From positions 806,001-870,000 of the forward strand of contig NZ_JAZKUG010000001.1 in NCBI RefSeq assembly GCF_036625195.1: a stretch of DNA of 64,000 bases. Direction: 5' to 3'. Of the stretch, positions 45,368 to 55,341 are shown in pieces. Position 1 is the stretch's first letter; every line of letters begins with the position of its first letter. The stretch comes from Accumulibacter sp. (GTDB lineage Bacteria; Pseudomonadota; Gammaproteobacteria; Burkholderiales; Rhodocyclaceae). The position numbers and the translations under genes are program-made. Below the pieces are notes generated by a model. That model was not told where the DNA came from. It saw only the letters and a list, made by a program, of their open reading frames with translations, and did not search any database.

Positions 45368-46597
45368 TCATTGCCGGCGAGCAGCGAGTCGGGCCGCAAT
45401 GCGCATGCGCAGGGCGTTGAGCTTGATGAACCCGGCAGCATCCTTCTGGTCATAGGCGCCGGCGTCATCCTCGAAAGTCGCGATCGTCGAGTCAAAAAGC
45501 GAATCGGTCGCCGAGTCGCGGCCAACGACGATCACGTTGCCCTTGTAAAGCTTCACCCGCACCCAGCCGTTCACCGCCAGTTGCGTATGGTCGATCAGTT
45601 TCTGCAGCGCCAGCCGTTCCGGGCTCCACCAGTAGCCGTTGTAGATCAGGCTGGCGTAGCGCGGCATCAGGTCATCCTTCAGATGCGCCACCTCGCGGTC
45701 GAGAGTGATCGACTCGATGGCGCGGTGTGCCGGCAGCAGGATCGTGCCGCCAGGCGTTTCGTAGCAGCCACGTGACTTCATGCCCACATAGCGGTTCTCG
45801 ACGAGATCGATGCGACCGATCCCGTGCTTGCCGCCCAGCTCATTCAAGCGCCCGAGCAACCCGTGTGCCGGCAACCGCTGCCCGTTGATGGCCACCAGAT
45901 CACCACATTCGAAATCGAGATCGAGGTACTCGGCCGCATCGGGCGCCGTCTCCGGCGAGACGGTCCAGCGCCACATGGATTCCTCGGCTTCGGCTGCAGG
46001 ATCCTCGAGGTGACGTCCCTCGTAACTGATGTGCAGCAGGTTGGCGTCCATCGAATACGGAGCACCACCCTGGCGATGCTTCATCTCGACGGGGATGCCG
46101 TGCTCCTCGGCATACGCCAGCAATTTCTCGCGCGACAGCAGATCCCACTCGCGCCAAGGCGCGATGATCCGGATGTCGGGCCGCAACGCGTAGGCCCCAA
46201 GCTCGAAGCGAACCTGGTCGTTGCCCTTGCCGGTCGCGCCATGCGCCACCGCGTCGGCAGCAGTCAGATTGGCAATCTCGATCATGCGCTTGGCAATCAG
46301 CGGCCGGGCAATCGACGTGCCGAGCAGGTATTCGCCCTCATAGACCGTGTTGGCGCGAAACATCGGGAAGACGAAGTCGCGGACGAACTCCTCACGCAGG
46401 TCTTCAATGTAGATGTTCCCTGCAGCGATGCCGAGCTTCAGCGCTTTCGGACGCGCGGCCTCGAGCTCCTCACCCTGTCCGAGATCGGCGGTGAAGGTCA
46501 CGACCTCGCAGTGATAGGTATCCTGCAACCACTTCAGGATGACGGATGTATCGAGGCCGCCGGAGTAGGCGAGGACGGCTTTGCGAATCTGACTCAT
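45368..46597 (-). CDS. argG: Argininosuccinate synthase
   Basis: 409 residues from ATG 46597 (MSQIRKAVLAYSGGLDTSV). The ATP-pyrophosphatase loop AYSGGLDTS is intact and GATGKGNDQVRFE and YEGRHLEDP are present. It condenses citrulline and aspartate to argininosuccinate with ATP. The start overlaps the argF stop by 4 bp, giving coupling in argD-argF-argG. Confidence 0.98.
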   Translation of the reverse strand: MSQIRKAVLAYSGGLDTSVILKWLQDTYHCEVVTFTADLGQGEELEAARPKALKLGIAAGNIYIEDLREEFVRDFVFPMFRANTVYEGEYLLGTSIARPLIAKRMIEIANLTAADAVAHGATGKGNDQVRFELGAYALRPDIRIIAPWREWDLLSREKLLAYAEEHGIPVEMKHRQGGAPYSMDANLLHISYEGRHLEDPAAEAEESMWRWTVSPETAPDAAEYLDLDFECGDLVAINGQRLPAHGLLGRLNELGGKHGIGRIDLVENRYVGMKSRGCYETPGGTILLPAHRAIESITLDREVAHLKDDLMPRYASLIYNGYWWSPERLALQKLIDHTQLAVNGWVRVKLYKGNVIVVGRDSATDSLFDSTIATFEDDAGAYDQKDAAGFIKLNALRMRIAARLAARRQ

Positions 46598-47547
46598 GTT
46601 CTTTCTCCTGGCGAACAGGATGATGATACATCGACGCGCCCGCACAACAGGTACTCCAGCAGCGCTTTCTGTGTGTGCATGCGGTTTTCGGCCTCATCCC
46701 AGACGACGCTCTGCGGCCCATCGATGACCTCTGCCGAAACCTCCTCGCCCCGATGGACCGGCAGGCAGTGCATGAACAGCGCCTGCGGACCGGCCAGGCG
46801 CATCATTTCCCGATTCACCTGCCAAGCGGCGAAGGCGCGCCGCCGGTCATCGTTCTCCGCTTCGAAGCCCATCGAGGTCCACACATCGGTGGTCACCAGG
46901 TCAGCCTGCCGGACTGCTGCCAGAGGGTCGGCAAACTGTTCGAAATGTCTGGTCCCCTGCAGACCGAGGCGCTCGGGGACGACCTCATAGCCTGGAGGGG
47001 TGGACACGTGGACCCGGAAGTCGAGCACTTCCGCCGCCTGTAGCCAGGTATTGCAGACATTGTTCGAATCGCCGATCCAGGCGACCGTCCTGCCCTGGAT
47101 CGGTCCGCGATGCTCGATATAGGTGAAGATGTCCGCAAGAATCTGGCACGGATGATACTCGTTGGTCAGGCCATTGATCACCGGCACACGCGAAAACGCA
47201 GCAAAGCGCTCGATGATCGCCTGCTCGAAGGTCCTGATCATCACGATATCACTCATGCGCGAGATCACCTGCGCCGCATCTTCAACCGACTCCCCACGCT
47301 GCAGTTGCGAATCCCGACTGTTGAGGTAAATCGCCGAGCCGCCGAGCTGTTGCATGCCGGCCTCGAACGAAAGCCGGGTGCGCGTGCTGGCCTTTTCGAA
47401 GATCATGACGAGAGTGCGATCGCTCAGCGGCCAGTACTTGCGAAAGGCCTTGAACTCGGCCTTGATCCAACGCGCTCGTTCGAACAGATGATCGAACTCC
47501 GCACGCGTGAAGTCCTTGAACTGGAGGAAATGCCGAGGGCGGTCCAT
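46594..47547 (-). CDS. argF: Ornithine carbamoyltransferase
   Basis: 317 residues. Carbamoyl-phosphate binding is seen in FEKASTRTRLSFE, ornithine binding in FMHCLPVHRGEE, and the central NEYHPCQILADI is present. It makes citrulline from ornithine and carbamoyl phosphate. It follows argD by 9 bp and overlaps argG by 4 bp. Confidence 0.98.
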   Translation of the reverse strand: MDRPRHFLQFKDFTRAEFDHLFERARWIKAEFKAFRKYWPLSDRTLVMIFEKASTRTRLSFEAGMQQLGGSAIYLNSRDSQLQRGESVEDAAQVISRMSDIVMIRTFEQAIIERFAAFSRVPVINGLTNEYHPCQILADIFTYIEHRGPIQGRTVAWIGDSNNVCNTWLQAAEVLDFRVHVSTPPGYEVVPERLGLQGTRHFEQFADPLAAVRQADLVTTDVWTSMGFEAENDDRRRAFAAWQVNREMMRLAGPQALFMHCLPVHRGEEVSAEVIDGPQSVVWDEAENRMHTQKALLEYLLCGRVDVSSSCSPGERT

Positions 47548-47556
47548 GGTCGATCT

Positions 47557-48732
47557 CTAGGTCGAGGCGAGAAAGGCACGGATGAGAACCGCCAGGCGCG
47601 ACGTCAGTTCACGTCCTTCATCGGGGCTGAAGGTCAGCGGTGGCAGAAGGCGAATGACCGTATCTGCCGTCACGTTGATCAGCAAGCCGGCCTGCAACGC
47701 CAGCAGCACCAGTTCGCCGCATGGGCGATCAAGCTCGATGCCGATCATCAGACCCTGGCCGCGAATCTGCACCACGCCTCGGCAATCCGCCAGTGCCATG
47801 GCCAGTCCGTTGCGGATCAACTCGCCGACGCACCGCGCGTGATCGATCAACCCATCCCTCTCGATCACGTCGATGGTAGTCAATGCCGCGATCGACGCCA
47901 GCTGATTGCCGCCGAACGTAGAGCCATGCTTGCCCGGCTGGAAAAGGCCCTTCGCCAACCCGGCAGCGAGGCAGGCGCCGATCGGCACCCCGCCGCCCAG
48001 CCCCTTGGCCATCGTCACCACATCCGGACGGACGCCGGAATGCTGGAAAGCAAACCATGTCCCGGTGCGGCCCATCCCGCATTGAACCTCGTCGCAGATC
48101 AGCAACCAGCCCCGGTCGTCGCACAATGCCCGCAGACCACGCTGGAATTCGATATCGGCGGCATTGATTCCACCCTCGCCCTGGACGATTTCGAGCATCA
48201 CGGCAACGACGTTCTGGTTCGCGCGGGCCAGTGTTCTGATCGCTTCGAGGTCATTGTAGCGAACGCGCACGAAGCCCGCGACGAGCGGCTCGAAGCCGGC
48301 CTGCGCCTTGCGGTTGCCGGTAGCGGACAGGGTCGCCATGGTCCGGCCATGGAAGGCTCTCTCCATCACGATCGTCACTGGACTGTCCACCCCTTGCCGG
48401 TGGCCGTGCAGGCGGGCCAGCTTGATCGCCGCCTCATTGGCTTCGCAACCGGAATTGCAGAGGAAGACTTCTTCCATTCCGGAAAGGACCGCCAGCTTGT
48501 CCGCCAGGCGCTCCTGCTCAGGAATCCGGTAGAGATTCGACGCGTGCAGCAGACGCGAAGCCTGCGTCGCGATCGCCTCGACCAGCGCCGGGTGACGGTG
48601 TCCCAGCGTATTGACTGCGATTCCCGACAGGGCATCAAGGTAGACCTTGCCCTCGGTGTCGGTCAGCCAGCTCCCTTCGCCGTGACTGAAAGCGACCGGC
48701 AAACGGCTGTAGGTATTCATCAGATGGGACAT
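47557..48732 (-). CDS. argD: Acetylornithine aminotransferase
   Basis: 391 residues from ATG 48732 (MSHLMNTYSRLPVAF); a TTG three codons upstream is possible. It is a PLP-dependent class III aminotransferase with NSGCEANEAAIKLAR, FHGRTMATLSATG and ICDEVQCGMGRTG, and the PLP lysine in TMAKGLGGGVPIG. It is first in the arginine operon. The 186 bp upstream should carry the promoter; no clear ARG box was identified. Confidence 0.96.
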   Translation of the reverse strand: MSHLMNTYSRLPVAFSHGEGSWLTDTEGKVYLDALSGIAVNTLGHRHPALVEAIATQASRLLHASNLYRIPEQERLADKLAVLSGMEEVFLCNSGCEANEAAIKLARLHGHRQGVDSPVTIVMERAFHGRTMATLSATGNRKAQAGFEPLVAGFVRVRYNDLEAIRTLARANQNVVAVMLEIVQGEGGINAADIEFQRGLRALCDDRGWLLICDEVQCGMGRTGTWFAFQHSGVRPDVVTMAKGLGGGVPIGACLAAGLAKGLFQPGKHGSTFGGNQLASIAALTTIDVIERDGLIDHARCVGELIRNGLAMALADCRGVVQIRGQGLMIGIELDRPCGELVLLALQAGLLINVTADTVIRLLPPLTFSPDEGRELTSRLAVLIRAFLAST

Positions 48733-48918
48733 TGAGCACAACCCATTGCGCAGACGTCAAAACTGAAACGGCGGCTCGCGCCGCCGGACAGATGCGTTCT
48801 CACCCAGGACCGGAAACTGTTCCCCGCGGACACATTGCCGAGGTTGCAGGGACCGGCCTACAGGCGAAGGATTCTAAGCGATAACGCCCGCGATGTGTAG
48901 CGGGCACGGGGAAAATAG

Positions 48919-49665
48919 CTACCTGCGGATGAGATTCCAGATCGTCTCGATGCCCCCGACAACGAGATCGGAGAGTTCCGTCTCCAGCACGTCCTTCCTC
49001 GCCTGCCGCGAATGCAACGACTTCTGGCGCTCGTTGGCAATCAGCGCATCGGCGATGGCGTGTGGATCGGCCGCCTCCTGGCGGCGGGCCTTGCTGCCGA
49101 AGTCAGCGAGAGCCGTGCGCACGGCATCGGGATCGAGGATGACGATCGGCGAGCGGCAATGGTTGCAGACGTGATCGCGAGTGATATCCACCGGCGCGCC
49201 GCAGCTTGCACAGCGGATCGTCCGCACCCTGCGCGCCAGATCGGTCACCTCGGCGCCATTGAGCTGGCGGACGAACCCCTTTTCGATCATGAACGCCGCG
49301 AATGCGCTGTAGCGGCCGTGTCGCTGCGGACAGCGGCCATAGGCGAAGCGACCGGCACGGGTACTGTCCAGACAGTTCAGCAGGGATTCCCGGCAGCGCG
49401 GACAACGCAGGACTGTGGACCACGGCTGGCGCTGGTCAACCTGGTGCTCGTGCAGCAGACGAAAGAGGTCGAGTACGCCCGCTGGTGCCAGCTGCGCGCT
49501 CTCGTGCTCGTCGAACCAGATGCCCTGACAGGCAAAGCAGATGTCGAGCAAGACTTCACCACCAAGCTGGCGTTTGAAACGATGTACAGCCATCGCTGCG
49601 CCGCAACTGGGGCAGGTACTGCCTTGTTCGATGCGCGCGCGCGGCGTATTGGTTTGCTGGTTCAT
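48919..49665 (-). CDS. Zinc-ribbon protein of unknown function
   Basis: 248 residues from ATG 49665 (MNQQTNTPRARIEQGS). It has three cysteine clusters: CPSCGAAM with CFACQGIWFDEHE (the zf-TFIIB-like pattern), CPRCRESLLNC, and CASCGAPV with CNHCRSP. These are consistent with zinc ribbons that bind nucleic acid or protein. The C-terminus (about 200-248) is helical. It is a single gene upstream of argD, 186 bp away. A longer frame to 49776 has no support. Confidence 0.75.
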   Translation of the reverse strand: MNQQTNTPRARIEQGSTCPSCGAAMAVHRFKRQLGGEVLLDICFACQGIWFDEHESAQLAPAGVLDLFRLLHEHQVDQRQPWSTVLRCPRCRESLLNCLDSTRAGRFAYGRCPQRHGRYSAFAAFMIEKGFVRQLNGAEVTDLARRVRTIRCASCGAPVDITRDHVCNHCRSPIVILDPDAVRTALADFGSKARRQEAADPHAIADALIANERQKSLHSRQARKDVLETELSDLVVGGIETIWNLIRR

Positions 49666-49788
49666 GGCGGTGGACGAGCAGATGAAAAGAGACGGTGAGC
49701 GCGACCGGGTCGTGACCTCGCTACAGACCACCGAGCCGATGGGTACGGCAGTATAGCTGCAGCAGCGTGGTCGCAAGAAGCCGACAGC

Positions 49789-51189
49789 TCAGCCATGCAG
49801 GCGACGAACCCAGAAGACCTCGTGGCGCCGCACCGACTTGCGGAAAAACTCGTTGTCGCCGGTTGCGGGCCAGCTACGGCCGGCAAGCGCTCGCTGGATC
49901 TGTCGCCGCAACCGCAGCTTGCAGCGCAGCCCACCCTGCAGATCATGCTGCATGGCCAGGGCCATCGCCTTGTCGAGCTGTGCAGCCGAGCTCAGCAGCG
50001 GACTCCAGAGGCCATCCGCCGGCAGCGCCGTCAATGCTGGTGGCAATGCCGTGCCGTTCCCAGCGGGACCCATTGGCCAGCGGTCGTTGTCATGCAGGTG
50101 ATTGGCGTACAGCAGCGCGACTTCCGGCTGCCAGGCCGACTGCTGCATCGCCAGTTCGAGCGCCCGCGTGGCGGCGACATGGTCGACGTGCGGATCGAGC
50201 TGCGGGTGCGGGGTGACGACGACTTGCGGCCGGAAGTGGTCGAGCAGTGCCGCCAGGTCGGCGACGAGGTTGCCACCGCACGGCAGCCCGTCGGCATCGG
50301 CGGGTAGTGACAACGGGTTGTGGCGGCGAGCTTCGCGCACATCCGCGTCACCTGACTCGCGCGAAGGGAACGGCGATCCGGGGTCAGCCAGCATCGCCGA
50401 CAGCTGCATGCAGTGGTAACCCAGTTGCACACAGCGGCTCTGCGGGACTCCGCCCCACAGTGGCACAGCCAGGCTGTCCCAGGTGCGCAGGCGTCCCTTC
50501 AGACGTGCCGCAGCAGCGGCATCGAGACCCAGGCGCCGGTAGCTCCCGGCCTCGGTTTCACCCAGCGTCAGGGTGACGATCGCCACACTGGCCGCCCGCC
50601 GGTAGAGACCGAATGCCGCCAGCTCGGCATCGTCCGCATGCGGCGCCACGATCATCATCCGTTTTTCGGCGTAGTCCGGATTGCGCAGGACGTAGAGAGT
50701 CGCGTTCGCCGACAGGCGGCAATGGCAGCCTCGGACCCGCAGCTCTCCCGCGGCCAGCGCCGCCTCCTGCCCCGACAGGTTGAGAAAGCGTCGCCCACGA
50801 ACGCCACGCTCGAAGTCCTGCCGGTCGCCACCGATCAAGACGTGTGGGTCGATCCAGCGGCCAAGCCAGGAACTGATCAGCCGCAGCTCGAGAAACAGCG
50901 TGTCGCCGCTGGCCAGCGGCGCGGTCAGCGTCACTCTTCCCTCGTCCAGCGAAACCGTTTGCTGCGCCGTCCCATCCGGGAAGCGGTATTGGTAATCAGC
51001 GCGTGGCGAATAGAAGAGGTGATCGGCAAACCAGGCCTCGTGCGCGACCCAGCCGCACAGCAACAGCAACACCGCCAGCCACCAGGCCACGAAGACGGCT
51101 GTTGCCACCAGGAAGGAGGCGCCGCACAGCAGGAAGAGGCGCTTGTGCCGGCGGTGGCGCGACAGCAGGTGTTGCTTGCGAGGACTCAT
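49789..51189 (-). CDS. PIG-L family deacetylase with N-terminal membrane anchor
   Basis: 466 residues. Two hydrophobic segments near residues 17-50 (LFLLCGASFLVATAVFVAWW) anchor it to the inner membrane. The PIG-L domain has APHADDAELAAFG near residue 180 and the second metal motif HPQLDPHVDH. The family removes acetyl groups from N-acetylglucosamine-containing lipids and other sugars using zinc. It is the second gene of an operon with the Mig-14 gene, 27 bp apart, in a surface-modification group. Confidence 0.9.
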   Translation of the reverse strand: MSPRKQHLLSRHRRHKRLFLLCGASFLVATAVFVAWWLAVLLLLCGWVAHEAWFADHLFYSPRADYQYRFPDGTAQQTVSLDEGRVTLTAPLASGDTLFLELRLISSWLGRWIDPHVLIGGDRQDFERGVRGRRFLNLSGQEAALAAGELRVRGCHCRLSANATLYVLRNPDYAEKRMMIVAPHADDAELAAFGLYRRAASVAIVTLTLGETEAGSYRRLGLDAAAAARLKGRLRTWDSLAVPLWGGVPQSRCVQLGYHCMQLSAMLADPGSPFPSRESGDADVREARRHNPLSLPADADGLPCGGNLVADLAALLDHFRPQVVVTPHPQLDPHVDHVAATRALELAMQQSAWQPEVALLYANHLHDNDRWPMGPAGNGTALPPALTALPADGLWSPLLSSAAQLDKAMALAMQHDLQGGLRCKLRLRRQIQRALAGRSWPATGDNEFFRKSVRRHEVFWVRRLHG

Positions 51190-51216
51190 GGTTGGACTCG
51201 CATCCCTGCCCCGTCC

Positions 51217-52113
51217 TCAGATTCGGTAGGCGGGCGTGCGATGGCACCAACGATCCTTGTAGCCACCGTCAGCGCGGCCAAAGGAATAGCGCAATGGCTT
51301 GCCTGCCGCCATGGCTTCTGCGCGCGCCGCCTGGGCATTGACGAAGGTCAGCACGCTGCCCGGGCTGAACTCGCTGTTCTGCGGATCGACTCCGCCGTTG
51401 ATGTACTCGAGCGAAATCCATTTCGGCGCTTCCACGCGGTAAAGAATCTGGATGGCAATCGGCTGCCCATCACGCAAGAGCAGCGAACCCGTCATGAACT
51501 CGCGCAACAACCCAAACACCTCGGCCAGATGCGACTCGCCCCGGGGTGCAAAGCCCCAGCGGCGGCGAAAAAGGTCCGCATAGATTGCCGCCTGCTCGGT
51601 TGGTGAGTAGCCCGCAAGCGGGCGCAAGCGGCCTCCGCGTTCCTCGAGTCGCCGCAGTTCCCGCCGCTGATTGTAGAGGAACTTCGCCGAGCAGTCGTGC
51701 AGCGGACGCAGCAGAGCCAGCTCTTCGGGTTGCGGCCGCAGCGTACTGATCTGGCCACAGTTGAGTTCGGACACGTAACGCATCCGCCAGCGCACCGGTA
51801 CCTGTACGCCAGCGGCAAGCGGCAGGATGACCTCCGAATTGCCCAAGTCGAACAGTCCGCGCTGGCCGCGCTTCTTCAGAACCTCCTTCGACAAGGCGAG
51901 GTGGCTCTCCCAGCAGGCGATTCCGGCCAGCAGCTCGCCGCCTGCAAACCAGCCAAGGTAGCGCACGGGAATCTCTGCCAGTGCAGAAAGGCGCTCGACG
52001 ATCGCTGGATGCGTCGCGACACTGCCGCCAAAGAGCTGCCAGGCGCGCGCGTAATCGCTTGCGGCAACCGGTGTCCAGCCGCGCTCGCGCCAGGAACGCC
52101 AACGATTCAGCAT
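51217..52113 (-). CDS. Mig-14 family protein (GNAT-like, antimicrobial peptide resistance)
   Basis: 298 residues from ATG 52113 (MLNRWRSWRERGW); longer frames upstream are not supported. Family signatures are GGSVATHPAIVERLSAL, VRYLGWFAGGELL, FDLGNSEVILPL, FLYNQRRELRRLEE, FRRRWGF, EYINGGVDPQNSEFSPGSVL and LRYSFGRADGGYKDRWC. Mig-14 of Salmonella is an inner-membrane-associated protein needed for resistance to cationic peptides. The GNAT/FemAB-like fold suggests an acyl or aminoacyl transfer to an envelope component. It is first in the operon with the PIG-L gene. Confidence 0.92.
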   Translation of the reverse strand: MLNRWRSWRERGWTPVAASDYARAWQLFGGSVATHPAIVERLSALAEIPVRYLGWFAGGELLAGIACWESHLALSKEVLKKRGQRGLFDLGNSEVILPLAAGVQVPVRWRMRYVSELNCGQISTLRPQPEELALLRPLHDCSAKFLYNQRRELRRLEERGGRLRPLAGYSPTEQAAIYADLFRRRWGFAPRGESHLAEVFGLLREFMTGSLLLRDGQPIAIQILYRVEAPKWISLEYINGGVDPQNSEFSPGSVLTFVNAQAARAEAMAAGKPLRYSFGRADGGYKDRWCHRTPAYRI

Positions 52114-52670
52114 CCGCCGCCCGCCGCGGGCACAGCTGGTACACGGCGCGCAGCCGTGGGGATCATTCGCGCAAAGGCGCCGCGTGCAACCATGCACCGC
52201 AAGCTGCACCATGCCTTGCCAGAAAACCGTGGCAGGTTCAGCACATCGCCAGCCATCCATGAAGTACGCATGTACATCCTTTCCCCCTTCAACGGCGCCC
52301 GACCGCAGGGAAGCCTGTGCGCTGCAAGGGCGGTACGAACCCGATGCTGCGCCGCAAAACGGATTATTGCATTCCGGCGTGGATCGGAGAAAAATACTGA
52401 TCCGATGACCAGTGCGAACGGCGACAGGGCCAACAGTCACGATGGCGGTTCGGCGGCGAGGGAGACGATGGTCATGGCTCTTGCCTCGCGGCTCCGGATC
52501 ACACCCGAGGCGGATGCTGACTTCGGGAGCTGTCCGGCTGCAGAGGCTCAGGACGGTGGCTGCTCGATCCATCCCAGTGTTCACGCCGCGGTCCCATCGA
52601 GGCAACCCGGCAAGCCACCGGATCTTGGCACGGCAACGGCCGCCACCTGTACGACGGAGCGCTTGAGGAA
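52114..52670. other. Divergent intergenic region between mig-14 and a glycosyltransferase gene
   Basis: 557 bp that must hold both promoters. The most AT-rich part, about 52365-52402, has the dyad ATCGGA and TCCGAT around GAAAAATACTGA and may be a regulatory site. No gene is recognised. Confidence 0.45.
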
Positions 52671-53576
52671 ATGACTGCAGCAGAACGACCGCTGATCAGT
52701 GTCATCGTCCCGACCTACAACTACGCGCACCTGCTGCCCAGAGCGCTGGATTCGGTCCTCTTGCAGCGGGCGCCATGGATGGAACTGATCGTCGTCAACG
52801 ACGGCTCGACAGACCTGACGGCCCAGGTTCTGGCAGGCTACGTGGCGCGTCACCCCGGATTGCTGGTGATCGACCAAGTCAATGCCGGCGCTGCCGCGGC
52901 ACGGAATCGCGGCCTGCGACAGGCTCGCGGGCACTACGCCCTGCTGCTCGACGCCGATGACGAATTGCAACCAGACGCACTCCAGACCCTGCGCGCAACC
53001 GTTGCTCGGCACCCGGAAGCCGGTACGATTCTCGGCGCGCAGCTTTCCGTCTATGCCGATGGTCGCGAGCGGCTCCGACTGCCAACGACGGTGCCTGCCG
53101 AACCGCCACTGCGACTGAGCAAGCGCTACCTTCTGCAGAAGCGCATCACCATCTCGCATGGCTGCTCGCTGTTCCGTCGCGATCTCCTGCTGCAGAGGCC
53201 GTATCCCGAGAACCTCCGTGGTGGTGAAGATGTCCCGGTGTTCGCGCACATGCTGGTCAGCGCGCCGGTAGTGACCACCAACGTCGTTCTGGCGCGAATC
53301 CACAAGCACGGGGACAGCCTGCGTCATGATCGGCGCGATGAAGAAATGAGAGCCGTAACGATGATTGAGGAAGTCTTCGCCAGCCTGCCGGCCGAGTGTC
53401 AGCCGCTGCGCAGCCGCTACGCTTCCCAGCGCTATCTCTCGCTCTTCCGCGCCGCCTTGCAGTCGGGCGACCGTCCGGCGGCAAGGCATTTCTATCGCGC
53501 AGCCTGGCGCCTCGACGGCCGACAGGCCTTGCGCTGGAACTACCTGCGCAAGGCCCTTCGCCTCTTCTTGGCGTGA
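52671..53576 (+). CDS. Family 2 glycosyltransferase
   Basis: 301 residues of GT-A fold: ISVIVPTYNYAHLLPRALDS, VVNDGSTDLT, and NAGAAAARNRGLRQARG with LLLDADDEL (the D-x-D-like metal motif). No membrane segments are seen. It probably adds a sugar to a lipid-linked or polysaccharide acceptor. The stop overlaps the next start in a TGATG arrangement, so the membrane protein is co-translated. Confidence 0.92.
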   Translation: MTAAERPLISVIVPTYNYAHLLPRALDSVLLQRAPWMELIVVNDGSTDLTAQVLAGYVARHPGLLVIDQVNAGAAAARNRGLRQARGHYALLLDADDELQPDALQTLRATVARHPEAGTILGAQLSVYADGRERLRLPTTVPAEPPLRLSKRYLLQKRITISHGCSLFRRDLLLQRPYPENLRGGEDVPVFAHMLVSAPVVTTNVVLARIHKHGDSLRHDRRDEEMRAVTMIEEVFASLPAECQPLRSRYASQRYLSLFRAALQSGDRPAARHFYRAAWRLDGRQALRWNYLRKALRLFLA

Positions 53577-55060
53577 TGCTGCGCCTGTCCATCCCGCGCC
53601 AATTCTTTTCCCCGCAGGCTTGCGGAAGCTCGGGTGATACCGGGCCGGTCATTGCGGCCCTCCTCGGCAGCGTGCTGCTTTCGCTGCTGGCGTTCTCGCA
53701 AGCAACCCTCGTCGGCAGGGATGCGGCGCTCTACCTCGACGTCGCTCGGCAGGTGCTCGAACAAGGTGCGGCGGTCGCCTTTCAGGCATTCGATTGGCCT
53801 TGGTTCTCCCTGTTGCTGGCGGCAACCGGCAAGGTGTTCGGGCTGCCTCTGGAGACGGCAGCGCACCTCTGGTGCACGCTCTTCGTGGCTGGCACCAGTG
53901 CCCTGCTCGTCGTCGTGACGCTCCGCTTCTCGCCCGGCTGCAACTACTGGGCTTCGCTGGTTGTCCTGTCTTTGCCCGCGTTCAACCAGTTCCGCGGCGA
54001 CATCATCAGGGAACACGGGTCGTGGTTCTTCTCTGTCCTGGCGCTCCATCTGGCGCTGCAGTGGCTCGCGCGTGGCGGCTGGTCACGGGCGGCTGCCATA
54101 CAGGCAGCAATTGGTGTGGCAGCCCTCTTCCGGCTCGAGGCGCTCGTACTGATGCCGGCGCTCGCCGCAACTTTACTGGGTGAACTGCACACTCGGGCAG
54201 GCTGGATGCGACTGCTTCAGCTCAACGCGCTGCCGCTGGCAGTCGGCTTGGCGGCTGCTCTGGCGCTTGCCTCGGGAACCGACATCTGGCAGCCTCGGAT
54301 CGCCGGTTTCGCTGCCGTGATCGATCCGCGAGCGCTGCTTCTGAGCCTTGATGAGATGGCGAATCAATTCGCCAAGATCATCCTCGAATACCACTCCAAG
54401 GAGGACGCGCGGCAGATCCTCGTATTTGGCCTGTTGCTCACGCTGCTGGTGAAATTCTGCGCACTCAACGGGCCTCTGTGTGTGCCCCTGCTCTACCGCG
54501 CGAACTGGCGGGCAGTGAGCGCGTACTGGCGGGAGCTGCGGCCGTTCGCGTGGACGTGGCTTCTTTACCTGGGTGTATTGCTCATCTTTTTCATCAAGTT
54601 CCGCTTCATCAACTCACGCTACACAAGTTTCCTCAACCTCCTGGTCGTTCCCTTGCTGACCATGGCTCTGATGCTGTTCTGCCGGAGCCATGCGCGCTGG
54701 TCGCCCGTCGCCGTGTTCGTACTCCTGGTCTTCACGCTGGCAAACACCGTGTCGAGGGGCCCCGGAAAGACGCACTACCTCGAAGCCGCGGCTTGGCTGG
54801 CCGAGAATACGAAAGCCGAGGACCGGGTGTATTACGAAGACGCCAGGATCGCCTACTACGCGGGTCGCGGTTACCCGAGGACGGACATGACGGTGCAACA
54901 GGTGATGGCGGGCGCTGACACCGGACGGTTCCGCTACTACGTGCTGACGCACAGACCGAATGAAGACACTCTGCTGCCTTGGTTGGCGAAGGAGCGCAAA
55001 CAGGTCGTCCGGCAGTTCAGGAACCCCAAGGGAGAAACGATCCTGGTGATCGGGGAATGA
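53576..55060 (+). CDS. Polytopic membrane protein resembling GT39/ArnT-type glycosyltransferases
   Basis: 494 residues with about ten membrane segments. The pattern GRDAALYLDVARQVLEQGA with an early acidic pair in the first loop recalls GT-C transferases that use polyprenyl-linked sugars. The soluble C-terminal part (EAAAWLAENTKAEDRVYYED onward) is also typical. Substrate is unknown. It is coupled to the GT2 gene by TGATG overlap, suggesting the GT2 prepares a lipid-linked donor. Confidence 0.8.
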   Translation: MLRLSIPRQFFSPQACGSSGDTGPVIAALLGSVLLSLLAFSQATLVGRDAALYLDVARQVLEQGAAVAFQAFDWPWFSLLLAATGKVFGLPLETAAHLWCTLFVAGTSALLVVVTLRFSPGCNYWASLVVLSLPAFNQFRGDIIREHGSWFFSVLALHLALQWLARGGWSRAAAIQAAIGVAALFRLEALVLMPALAATLLGELHTRAGWMRLLQLNALPLAVGLAAALALASGTDIWQPRIAGFAAVIDPRALLLSLDEMANQFAKIILEYHSKEDARQILVFGLLLTLLVKFCALNGPLCVPLLYRANWRAVSAYWRELRPFAWTWLLYLGVLLIFFIKFRFINSRYTSFLNLLVVPLLTMALMLFCRSHARWSPVAVFVLLVFTLANTVSRGPGKTHYLEAAAWLAENTKAEDRVYYEDARIAYYAGRGYPRTDMTVQQVMAGADTGRFRYYVLTHRPNEDTLLPWLAKERKQVVRQFRNPKGETILVIGE

Positions 55061-55341
55061 GGGCTGCCCGATCGCTGCCTGCGCGAACGGGATACCCGCG
55101 TCGCCCGGCGGCAAACTCGCCGTTCCGCATGGGATGGGGAGCCCGTGCGCTGCCGGCGACGACAGCGGTTGACGGAGGCGACACAGCTCGACGATACTCG
55201 TAGGAGCGACTTGGGCCACCCGCTGGCCGCCGCAGAGAGATCCTGCGCGCAAGCGCCAAGAGCGGCTGCTTTCGCCGCCGCTGGCCGGTCGTGCCAGACT
55301 GCGAGCTCGCAGACCCTTGGCAACAGGACCCACCACAACAC

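Noticed and set aside
53396..53575. Upstream extension of the polytopic membrane protein
   Set aside because: It would lie inside the GT2 coding region; the TGATG overlap at 53576 is the natural start.
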